This document shows, in pieces, positions 9,146-16,935 of a stretch of DNA of 64,000 nucleotides. Numbering within the stretch: position 1 is the first letter of the stretch; each line of letters begins with the position of its first letter. This stretch comes from Rhodocyclaceae bacterium (lineage in GTDB: Bacteria; Pseudomonadota; Gammaproteobacteria; Burkholderiales; Rhodocyclaceae). The stretch is from contig JAQTNK010000012.1 of the NCBI GenBank assembly GCA_028713915.1, positions 31,300 to 95,299 of the forward strand, written 5' to 3'. Position numbers and translations under genes: made by a program. The notes below the pieces were generated by a model. The model saw only the letters and a program-made list of their open reading frames with translations. It was not told where the DNA came from and made no database searches.

Positions 9146-9595
9146 CTAGTTGGTGGCCATCACGACGCGGGTGCGCTCGACGTAGCCCGGCGACGCCACC
9201 GCGGCCCCAGTCGCCGGGCACGTCGCCGCCGGGCAGGCCACGGCCTTGATCTGATAGAGGCGAACCGTAATCGCTGCGCCGGAAGGATCCACTCCTTCGT
9301 TGTAAAGCCACGAATTGCAGGTCACGGTGACGTGGAATCCCGTATCGGCAGTCAGGTCAATCTGGTGCGTTTGCGTGGCCGCGTCGCAGGCTGTCGTCCA
9401 GATGCCCTTGAGCGCCTGATACAGTCCCCACTCGTTGCCCGCCCTTGCTGCCTGCCAGGCGCGCGCCGACATGACGTCCTGGGCGGAACTCGTCTGTTGC
9501 GTGGTGCCGACGGAAACGATGCCCGCCGACAAGGCCGCGAGTATGACCAGGACCACAATCGCCGCGATGGTGCCGAAGCCGTGCTGACGCCTCAT
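9146..9595 (-). CDS. mshP: MSHA minor pilin-like protein MshP
   Basis: Minor pilin-class protein with a type IV-like N-terminal hydrophobic helix: RQHGFGTIAAIVVLVILAAL, where the glycine before phenylalanine is the likely prepilin peptidase cleavage site. The +5 glutamate of classical pilins is absent, as is usual for MshP/PilX-type proteins. The 149-residue chain contains cysteines (AVACPAATCPATG) that may form a disulfide. It overlaps mshO by four bases. It probably belongs to the tip or priming complex with MshC, MshD and MshO. Confidence 0.75.
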   Translation of the reverse strand: MRRQHGFGTIAAIVVLVILAALSAGIVSVGTTQQTSSAQDVMSARAWQAARAGNEWGLYQALKGIWTTACDAATQTHQIDLTADTGFHVTVTCNSWLYNEGVDPSGAAITVRLYQIKAVACPAATCPATGAAVASPGYVERTRVVMATN

Positions 9596-10407
9596 GGCAC
9601 GTTGTCCACGTGGGCGCCGTGGGCGAGGGCGACGCTCTCACCGGATCCGGATCGACTCAGTTCCAGGCGCATCCAGAGAAAGCCGCTTTGCTGCGTGGCG
9701 CCATGATTGGGGTCGTAGACGAATTCGCAACCGGCGACGTCGGTGGCAACCACTTGGCCACCGGCCGCACACGAGGCCGCGGTGGGGGTGCCGAACGGAA
9801 TGACCGTTCGATAAAGCGTGCCATCGCCAGGACAGCTGTACACCACAGCCTGCTGGTTATTCGACACCACCAGGAAGCGTCCGCCGTCGTAGCCGGGGGA
9901 AAATTGCGCCGTGGCCGCCAAGGTAATCCGACTCTGGCCGGCTGTAACGGCAGGCGTCGTCACCGAAGCGATCTGCGCGCTGTCGATGCCGCTGTAGACG
10001 TCCGCGCCGTTTTGGTTGTCGATGACCACCCAATCGTTGGGCGATGGCGTCGTTGTCATCTGGCTCAGGACGTCGAAGCTCGTCGTCGTCGTGCGCGTAT
10101 CGATGGCCGCGCTGTTGCCGTTGACGGTATCCGCCGCCATGCGATAACGCCCGCCCGTGATCGTCGGCACCAGTTCGAAGCAGGTGGAGCCGTTCAGGGA
10201 AACGATGGAATTCGGCACCGCGCGGCGGATGTCCTGGCCCATGCGGCGCAGGGCCGTGTCGGCCATGTCGGTCAGATCGGCGCGCCGCTTGGCCGCGAAA
10301 TAGCTGTCGACGGCCGGCTTCAGGAAGATCGTCAGCGAGGCGGCCAGAACGCCGGTGATCATGATCACCATCACCAGTTCGACCAGGGTGAATCCGCGCG
10401 TTTTCAT
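9592..10407 (-). CDS. mshO: MSHA minor pilin-like protein MshO
   Basis: Minor pilin of the GspJ/PilW class, 271 residues. The start is the ATG at 10407 (MKTRGFTLVELVMVIMITGV), which gives a standard prepilin leader with cleavage at G/F and Glu at +5; the longer open frame upstream reads out of the mshD gene and is not used. The globular part has MGQDIRRAVPNSI, typical of PilW/MshO, and cysteine pairs near CFELVPTI, VYSCPGDG and GCEFVYDP. It overlaps both mshD and mshP by four bases. Confidence 0.78.
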   Translation of the reverse strand: MKTRGFTLVELVMVIMITGVLAASLTIFLKPAVDSYFAAKRRADLTDMADTALRRMGQDIRRAVPNSIVSLNGSTCFELVPTITGGRYRMAADTVNGNSAAIDTRTTTTSFDVLSQMTTTPSPNDWVVIDNQNGADVYSGIDSAQIASVTTPAVTAGQSRITLAATAQFSPGYDGGRFLVVSNNQQAVVYSCPGDGTLYRTVIPFGTPTAASCAAGGQVVATDVAGCEFVYDPNHGATQQSGFLWMRLELSRSGSGESVALAHGAHVDNVP

Positions 10408-10883
10408 GTCGCGTAACTCGTCCGCCAACCCACCAGCGTGATGGTCTCGCTGCCGTGCTTGACAATCACGGTGACTCGCCGAACGTCGGCAGCTGTCAAG
10501 CCCAAATCCGCCTGCGCTGCCACGGTCACCGAGACGTTGTAATCCGCAAGCCCGCCGACGGCGGTGCCGTCGATATCGCAAACGCCGGTCGTTTGATAGT
10601 TGTTGTAGTCGGCAACATCGTCGAAACCGGCGCGCGCAGCACCCGCCCCGCAAGCCGTCACGCCGTTCGCCGGTGCGACGCCCTGCGGCGTGAACGGCTT
10701 GAGCAGAATTTCCTCCATCATTTCTTCGGCGACTGCCAGCATCTGCTTGTGGATCAACGGATCGGAGCTCGATCCGACCACCGTGTTGAAGGCGATCATC
10801 ACGCCGGTCAGGCCGACGCTGATGATGACGATCGCGATGATCATCTCGACCAGGGTGAAGCCGGATGCAGGCCTACTGGACAT
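10404..10883 (-). CDS. mshD: MSHA minor pilin-like protein MshD (PilV/GspI class)
   Basis: Prepilin-like protein of 159 residues starting MSSRPASGFTLVEMIIAIVI, with a short leader, cleavage at G/F and Glu at +5. The phrase HKQMLAVAEEMMEEILLKPF is characteristic of the MshD/PilV-type minor pilins. It overlaps mshC by 11 bases upstream and mshO by four bases downstream. MshD and MshC are very similar in general plan, so the letter assigned relies partly on gene order. Confidence 0.75.
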   Translation of the reverse strand: MSSRPASGFTLVEMIIAIVIISVGLTGVMIAFNTVVGSSSDPLIHKQMLAVAEEMMEEILLKPFTPQGVAPANGVTACGAGAARAGFDDVADYNNYQTTGVCDIDGTAVGGLADYNVSVTVAAQADLGLTAADVRRVTVIVKHGSETITLVGWRTSYAT

Positions 10884-11352
10884 AGCCGGTAGCCCCCTCC
10901 ACGGCGATGGTCAGGCCCGCAATCGACAGGGTTACCGAGGCGGTGTTGACGCCCGCGCCATCGGTGGTGCCGCGTCCGTCGGGCTGGAAGAAAATGCTGG
11001 CCGGCACCGGGCTGAAGACGGCGTTCGTCGTATCCCCGCTCTGCACGTAGGCGGCACCCGACGGCAGGCTCAGCGCCTGGTTGCAGGTCGTGGCGCGCGG
11101 CGTCAAGGTGGTGTCGGTGCCGTCGATCTTGAGAGTCAGGGTACTTGCCGTAAACGTTGCGCAGACCAGCCGCCGGTGGCTGGTGGCGGTCTTCTGCGCA
11201 AAGCGCAGGCCGCTGGAAACGCCGTCGCGAAAGGCCTGCGCGCGGTAGTCGCTCAACTTCGTCAGGGCGGGGATCGCAACCGCGGCGAGGATGCCGACGA
11301 GGATCAGCACCACCACCAGTTCGACCAGGGTAAATCCGGCGCTCTGCCTCAT
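10873..11352 (-). CDS. mshC: MSHA minor pilin-like protein MshC (GspH/FimT class)
   Basis: Prepilin-like protein of 159 residues. The leader MRQSAGFTLVELVVVLILVG gives cleavage at G/F with Glu at +5; the GLRFAQKTATSHRRLVC segment is typical of the GspH/FimT pseudopilin fold. Two cysteines (CATF and CNQA) may pair. It begins four bases after the stop of the giant mshQ gene and overlaps mshD. It is expected in the pilus initiation complex. Confidence 0.75.
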   Translation of the reverse strand: MRQSAGFTLVELVVVLILVGILAAVAIPALTKLSDYRAQAFRDGVSSGLRFAQKTATSHRRLVCATFTASTLTLKIDGTDTTLTPRATTCNQALSLPSGAAYVQSGDTTNAVFSPVPASIFFQPDGRGTTDGAGVNTASVTLSIAGLTIAVEGATGYVQ

Positions 11353-11356
11353 CGCG

Positions 11357-14300
11357 TCAGTACAGTTCTCTCACGTGAATGGTCTTCGTCGTCTCCGGCG
11401 AGTAAATGCCGAAAGTCGCGCGCGCCGATGGATCCGCGCTCCCCGCGGCCGATGTCGCACAAGTACCGTATATCGAGCGCAGCCAGGGAAGCGCCAGACC
11501 GGCGGTGGCCGGGTGAGCGCCGAGGCAGGACTGGTCGGCGGCGCCCGACCCCAGATTGATGGCCACGCCGACGCTGCCCGTGGGCGCCTTGCCGCCGACG
11601 AGATCCGGCGCCGTCAGCGTCAGCTTCCAGGTGCCGGCACTGCTGCCGTCTGCAATGTCCAGGATATGGCTTGTGCCCAGGTTGGTCGACGCCAGCGCAG
11701 GCGTTCCTTGCGACGTATAGCTCGACAGCGCGACGACAGTTGCTGCCGTTCCCGGGGCCTTCAACTTGGGTCCGGTCGTCGTGTCGGTGCTGCTCAGTAC
11801 CCAGGAATTCCCGCCCCAATACTGGGCCTGCAGCGCCATCGAGAGGTTCGACTTCTCCGAGCCGAAGGCATTGGACAGCTTGAGGCGGCCATTGACTACC
11901 GCGACGCCGCCTTCGACGGAGGTCGTGGTCGGATTGGCCGTGCGCAGTGAACTCACGCCATCCGCGCCAGCGGGTTCGTCGGCGCGAATAAAGATGTTGG
12001 TCGGGGCCGTCGGCGCGGCAGAAGTGAACGTGTAGGTCAGCGTCGGCGTCGTCGCGGGTGACAACGACGTGGCGCCCGAAATGAAATTGCTCGCCACGAC
12101 AGTGTTGGTGTTGGTCGCGTCGGTAGTCACGACCAGCGCACCCGGAGCCGCCGTGCGATTGCTGGCGATGCTGCCAGGGGCATCCCATGCGCTGAGCCTG
12201 ACGGCCCTGGCGAAGTAGCCCGTATAGTTCAAGGTCTTTGTCCCGCCGGCGGCATAGGCGGCAATCGCCGTCGTGATGGGCTGTCCGGAATACAACATCC
12301 CGCCCGGCGGACATGCCGTCAGTCCGGCGGGGCATGCCATCACCGGCGTCACTGCAGTGCCAAGGTGATCGGGAATGAATCGGCCCAGGCTGACCGCAGT
12401 CGTGCCGATGTCGCAGCCGTATTTTCCGGGCGAGCCGACAAGGGTGGTGGACAGGTTGTTGTCGCTGGTGGTGTCGGTGATGCAATCGCCTGCCGCCCGA
12501 TCGATCGCTGTAAAGGACGAATCGACGTAAGCCCCCGGGGCGAGATAGACATATCCGACTTCGTTGTACGTGGCATTGTTGGCGGTCGTTATGTCATTGG
12601 CATCCAGCTTGGTGGTGCTGGTGGCGTCCGACGCCGGCGTCGTCGTCAGCGTGCCGACGGCGCCGCCGGCCACGGCGACGTTCTGGTTCGGATCCTGGGC
12701 CGACAGCTTGGCCGCATTCAGCGTCAGGGTTCCCGAATAGCCGCTGGTGGCGGTACCCCGCAGGGTAAACGCATTGCCTGCCTTGATCGTCGCGGCATCC
12801 GAAGGATTAGGCGGCGTGGCCGGCGGGGCCTGTGTCGTCGCCAGGGTCACCCACGACGGACGGATCGCGAACTGATCGCTGGAACAAGCGTAGGAGGAGG
12901 TCGCCCCGAGTTTGATGCGCACTTGCGCACGAGACGCCGCGGTGGCAACCGGACTCATCGTCACGTTCTTGCGCCCGAGATCGGTGGCGGCGAAGCTGGC
13001 GGACTGCGCCGCGGTCAGCGCCGTGCCGTTCGGACAGGCCGTGGTCGACGCATCGACAATGTCATAACTCACGGTGCCGACATAGTTGGGATCGATGGTG
13101 GAGGAGGTGCTGTTCAACAGCGCCAGGAGATCCACGTTGAACGCCGTGCCGGCCAGCTTGGTGTAAAGGTCGGTCTTTGCGCTGGCGCCCTTTTCGACGG
13201 CATCGATGGGAGAACAGGGGGACGAATCGACGGCGACGGTACAGGTTTCGGTGGAGCCGTTGAAGCAGCGCACCGTGCTGTTGTTGGGCGCCGGGCTAAT
13301 GGCGGTGCCCCCCAAGGTCAGGCTGGTGCCGCTGATCGCGGTGTTGCTCAGCGTCGCCGTGGTCATGCCGCCGCTTATCGTCACGGTGTCGGACGGTGTC
13401 CAGCCGGTAGGCGTCAGTTTGAGCGTCACCGTTCCTGGATACAGGGACGTGCAGCCCGAATCCATGCAGGCCTTCACGGTGACGGTCTTCGACTTGCAAA
13501 CGGAAGCCGAGCCGCTGTATTCGATGCGAATGTGGTCGTAAATACCGCTGCAGAGACGCCCCAGCGTCATGTCCGCCTGCACTTCGTTGGCGGACAACTC
13601 GTAGGCGTAGATCTTGGGCTCGTCGATCATGCCGACGAAGGTTCGCTCCGGTATCAGGGTGCAGGCCGGGGTCTTGCAGGCGTTGTAGGAGGCTTGATCG
13701 GTGGTGATGTCGCCGCCGACGTACATCGGACAAAGATTGGTCACCAGCGTGCCGGTGGCGTTGGCCGTGGTCTCCGTGTCCAACTGCCCGTTGATGTAGA
13801 TGCGCTGCCTATGGTTGGTGGCGCCCGAATCGAAGGTAATGGCGACGTGGGTCCATTTGTTCAGCGGAATCGTCTGGGCCGAGTTCAGGATGTAAGCGTT
13901 GCCGGCGGACGTGCAGGTGGCCCCCGTCTGAATTTGCCACCACCAATAAAGTTTGCCGGCGGAGTTGATATGGAATTCGTAATTGACGTCGTTGGACAAT
14001 ATCGAATAGAGGTCGCTGTTAGGGTCGTAGCCACTTCCGGACCCGGTCTTGGGCGGATAAGAAGTCGGATAGATCCAGGCGGAGGCCGAAAGCACGTTCT
14101 TGAACTGGAAGAATGAATTGTTTGGCGTTCTTATCACTGCGTTGCCGTCAAACTTGCCGGCATTGCAGAAGCCGCCGCCCACCACCGGCAGACTCGGATT
14201 TGCGGAGGTGATGACCGGATTCGGCGATACGGCGTTTGTTGTCGTGGTGGTCGACGAAGTCACCGTAACGCGCGTGCCGTGGAGGCCTTGGCTGCCGTCG

Positions 14301-16702
14301 TCCTTGACTTCGTTGAGCGCCCCATTCCAGGACCCCGCCGCCTCGTCCATACGATAGTGCACGATGCCGCCCGGCAGTGCGACGATGTATGCGCTGGCCG
14401 AAGCAGCACCCGGCGAGCTGACGGTGTTGGTGAGCGTTCCCTGCTGCGTCAACTGGACGACCAGGGTCAGCGCCGCGCTTGTGTTCGGCGGCAGATAGGC
14501 AATGGTCCAGGTGAGCGTTTGAGGCGCCGCTCCGGATACGGAAATGAGGCCCAGGCTGGCGGCAGCGGAACTGTAGCTCATGCCAGCCGGCAACGCATCG
14601 GTCACCACCACGTTGGTCAGGGCTGTGCTGGCATTCGGATTGGTGGCCGTGACGGTAAACGTTACGTAGCTATTGACCGACCCCGACGAGGTGCCGGATG
14701 TTTTCCCCAAGACCACGGGGCACGGCGAAGTGGTGAAGCTAACATCGTTGCCGTAGGCCATGCCGCCGCCGTTAGTTGCATCCACCCGGTAGTGATAGAG
14801 CGTGCCGCAACCGAGACTCGACAGCGTCGCCGAGACGGCCGCATTCGACGCCGTGGCAACCAACGGGCTCTGCGTGGCGGCAACCGTGCTGCCGTAGCCG
14901 GCATCCGGTCCATATTCGAAGAGGACGGTCGTGCTGCCGCCATTGCTGCTGACCGTACCGTTCAAGGTCGCGCCGGTCGTCGATAGTCCCGACGCCGCGT
15001 TGGTGGTCACGGTGGGCGGACAGGCCAACGTGGTGAACGTGAGATCGCCGCCGTTGGCCGTACCGGCAACGTTGGCGGCATCCGCACGGAAATGGTATTG
15101 GGTGTTGCACGTCAGGCCCGTCACGGCGGCCGACACCACGGTGCCGGACGCATTTGCAGCGAGCGGGCTTTGCGCGGCGGTGGCCGTGCTGCCGTACGCC
15201 GTGTTCAGCCCATATTCGAAGGTGGCCGTGGTCACGGCGCCGTTGCTGGTGACGGTGCCGTTGAGCGTCGCCCCGGTGGCCGTCACCGAGGTCGCTGCCG
15301 TGGTCGTTACCGTGGCCGGTATGCAGGCCGATGTCGTCAATGAGGTCTCGGCGCCGTTCGTCGTACCGGCGCTGTTGCCCCCTTTGGCGCGGTAGAAATA
15401 TTTCGTGTTGCACGTCAGCCCGGTCACCGCAATGGGCACGGCGGTGCCGCTCGCATTGGCCGCCAGCACCGTGCCGGTGGTCGTATTGGTGTAGCTGCCC
15501 GAACTCGTTCCGTAGTCAAAGCTGACGGTTGTGCTCGCCCCGTTGCTGCTGACGGTCGCGTTCAAGGTCGCCCCGGTCCGGGACAGTCCGGATGCCGCGT
15601 TGGTGGTCACGGTGGGCGCGCAGGCCGACGTGGTGAACGTGAGATCGCCGCCGTTGGCCGTACCGGCAACGTTGGAGCCATCTGCGCGGAAGTGGTATTG
15701 GGTATTGCACGTCAGGCCCGTCACGGCGACCGACACCACGGTGCCGGATGCATCTGCGGCGAGCGGGCTTTGCGTGGCGGTGGCCGTGCTGCCGTACGCC
15801 GTGTTCAGCCCATATTCGAAGGTGGCCGTGGTCACGGCGCCGTTGCTGGTGACGGTGCCGTTGAGCGTCGCCCCGGTGGCCGTCACCGAGGTCGCTGCCG
15901 TGGTCGTTACGGTGGCCGGTATGCAGGCCGATGTCGTCAATGAGGTCTCGGCGCCGTTCGTCGTACCGACGCCGTTGACCCCTTTGGCGCGATAGAAATA
16001 TTTCGTGTTGCACGTCAGCCCCGTCACCGCAATGGACACGGCGGTACCGCTCGCATTGGCCGCCAGCACCGTACCGGTGGTCGTATTGGTGTAACTGCCC
16101 GAACTCGTTCCGTAGTCAAAGCTGACGGTTGTGCTCGCCCCGTTGCTGCTGACGGTCGCGTTCAAGGTCGCCCCGGTCGCGGACAGTCCCGTCGCCGCGT
16201 TGGTGGTCACGGTGGGGGCCGCTGGAACGATGACGCTATTGGCCAAAGTGTAGGTCGCGCTCTGGTTGCTACTGGAGCAATCGGTGCTGCCTTGAGCGCG
16301 GAAATAGGCGTTGTAGATGCCGGGAGCCGCCGGCGCCGTAATGGTGAAAGTTACCGTATTCGTGCTGCCGAAGAGGCCGCCAGAGATTGTCGTCGCCGGG
16401 GCAAGGTTGCAGTTCCAGGTTCCGGGAGCGGACGTGCCGACATACCATTGGGTCGAACCCCAACTCGTGAAGCCGGACGTTGTATCGTTGACCGCCGCCG
16501 TCATGGTTGCCCCCGCTGCAACGGTGGTTGTCGCTCCTCCATTCAACGTGACCCAATTGATGGTGTTGCTTGCATTGGCTGGTCCGGCGAAGAACGAAAC
16601 GCCCACGACGAAGCAAGCCATCGCAGCGCCGGCCAATCGGGGAAGACGAGGCCATGCACGGACAAACCGCGCTGTTCTGATGCAGGAGAATAAATTATTC
16701 AT
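11357..16702 (-). CDS. mshQ: Giant MshQ-like protein with fibronectin-like repeats, LamG and C-terminal MshQ region
   Basis: Secreted protein of 1781 residues, an MshQ-type accessory protein of the pilus locus, possibly a tip adhesin. The ATG at 16702 follows a GGAG site; an upstream GTG at 16720 is less likely. The signal peptide ends near residue 45 (AGPANAS). Five ~100-residue repeats (about 162-662) contain TVTTNAASGLS, GATLNGTV and GLTCNTQYHFRAD; the order is A-B-A-B-C. A DUF11-like domain (about 663-775) reads VTDALPAGMSYS. A LamG/concanavalin-like region (about 790-1047) has GKFDGNAVIRTPN and ASAWIYPT. From about 1050 to the end is a Cys-containing region (KACMDSGCTSLYPG, CPAGLTACPPGG) of MshQ/DUF6701 type. 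It ends at LYCATSAAGS-like and ETTKTIHVRELY. Confidence 0.85.
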   Translation of the reverse strand: MNNLFSCIRTARFVRAWPRLPRLAGAAMACFVVGVSFFAGPANASNTINWVTLNGGATTTVAAGATMTAAVNDTTSGFTSWGSTQWYVGTSAPGTWNCNLAPATTISGGLFGSTNTVTFTITAPAAPGIYNAYFRAQGSTDCSSSNQSATYTLANSVIVPAAPTVTTNAATGLSATGATLNATVSSNGASTTVSFDYGTSSGSYTNTTTGTVLAANASGTAVSIAVTGLTCNTKYFYRAKGVNGVGTTNGAETSLTTSACIPATVTTTAATSVTATGATLNGTVTSNGAVTTATFEYGLNTAYGSTATATQSPLAADASGTVVSVAVTGLTCNTQYHFRADGSNVAGTANGGDLTFTTSACAPTVTTNAASGLSRTGATLNATVSSNGASTTVSFDYGTSSGSYTNTTTGTVLAANASGTAVPIAVTGLTCNTKYFYRAKGGNSAGTTNGAETSLTTSACIPATVTTTAATSVTATGATLNGTVTSNGAVTTATFEYGLNTAYGSTATAAQSPLAANASGTVVSAAVTGLTCNTQYHFRADAANVAGTANGGDLTFTTLACPPTVTTNAASGLSTTGATLNGTVSSNGGSTTVLFEYGPDAGYGSTVAATQSPLVATASNAAVSATLSSLGCGTLYHYRVDATNGGGMAYGNDVSFTTSPCPVVLGKTSGTSSGSVNSYVTFTVTATNPNASTALTNVVVTDALPAGMSYSSAAASLGLISVSGAAPQTLTWTIAYLPPNTSAALTLVVQLTQQGTLTNTVSSPGAASASAYIVALPGGIVHYRMDEAAGSWNGALNEVKDDGSQGLHGTRVTVTSSTTTTTNAVSPNPVITSANPSLPVVGGGFCNAGKFDGNAVIRTPNNSFFQFKNVLSASAWIYPTSYPPKTGSGSGYDPNSDLYSILSNDVNYEFHINSAGKLYWWWQIQTGATCTSAGNAYILNSAQTIPLNKWTHVAITFDSGATNHRQRIYINGQLDTETTANATGTLVTNLCPMYVGGDITTDQASYNACKTPACTLIPERTFVGMIDEPKIYAYELSANEVQADMTLGRLCSGIYDHIRIEYSGSASVCKSKTVTVKACMDSGCTSLYPGTVTLKLTPTGWTPSDTVTISGGMTTATLSNTAISGTSLTLGGTAISPAPNNSTVRCFNGSTETCTVAVDSSPCSPIDAVEKGASAKTDLYTKLAGTAFNVDLLALLNSTSSTIDPNYVGTVSYDIVDASTTACPNGTALTAAQSASFAATDLGRKNVTMSPVATAASRAQVRIKLGATSSYACSSDQFAIRPSWVTLATTQAPPATPPNPSDAATIKAGNAFTLRGTATSGYSGTLTLNAAKLSAQDPNQNVAVAGGAVGTLTTTPASDATSTTKLDANDITTANNATYNEVGYVYLAPGAYVDSSFTAIDRAAGDCITDTTSDNNLSTTLVGSPGKYGCDIGTTAVSLGRFIPDHLGTAVTPVMACPAGLTACPPGGMLYSGQPITTAIAAYAAGGTKTLNYTGYFARAVRLSAWDAPGSIASNRTAAPGALVVTTDATNTNTVVASNFISGATSLSPATTPTLTYTFTSAAPTAPTNIFIRADEPAGADGVSSLRTANPTTTSVEGGVAVVNGRLKLSNAFGSEKSNLSMALQAQYWGGNSWVLSSTDTTTGPKLKAPGTAATVVALSSYTSQGTPALASTNLGTSHILDIADGSSAGTWKLTLTAPDLVGGKAPTGSVGVAINLGSGAADQSCLGAHPATAGLALPWLRSIYGTCATSAAGSADPSARATFGIYSPETTKTIHVRELY
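14941..16210. repeat. 600-bp in-frame tandem duplication within mshQ
   Basis: Sequence at 14941-15540 recurs in register at 15541-16140 with an exact 600-base offset, and a third partial copy continues to about 16210. Some 60-base lines are identical (for example 15181-15240 against 15781-15840, and 15241-15300 against 15841-15900), while elsewhere a few substitutions are seen. Each 600-base unit encodes two different ~100-residue domains, so the duplication copied a domain pair. Confidence 0.92.
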
Positions 16703-16874
16703 GGCTTCGCTCCGCCGCACTCATCGATACGCCAATTTCGCTGGACCGGAAGCCTTGGACATTCTGCCTCTCGCGGCACACGATCTTCGCCACCGCCGCA
16801 ATATCGAGTTGATTCTTGGGGCGATGCTGGACCTCTTGGTCAAACAACGATTCGAATAACTCCACGATTTTCAT
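16695..16874 (-). CDS. Small open frame upstream of mshQ, unknown
   Basis: A 59-residue frame starts at the ATG at 16874 (MKIVELFESLFDQEVQHRPK) and ends eight bases inside the mshQ start. Its base composition is less GC-rich than its neighbours, and it lies in the only sizeable gap (16703-16935) between mshQ and the TPR glycosyltransferase. A weak GGGAACAAG lies upstream. I recognise no family. It may be a real small gene translated into mshQ, or simply leader sequence. Confidence 0.3.
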   Translation of the reverse strand: MKIVELFESLFDQEVQHRPKNQLDIAAVAKIVCRERQNVQGFRSSEIGVSMSAAERSHE

Positions 16875-16935
16875 TTCAGGCTTGTTCTTGTTCCCGAGCC
16901 TACCGCGAAAACCACAAGCCCGGCAAGGCAAGACA

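Noticed and set aside
12365..14116. 583-residue plus-strand frame opposite mshQ
   Set aside because: Shadow frame rich in Arg/Gly with no domain; the minus-strand protein has a signal peptide and recognisable domains.
14941..16210. Regular repeats considered as a CRISPR array
   Set aside because: Units are 600 bases, contiguous and in frame within a coding gene, with no short repeats and spacers.
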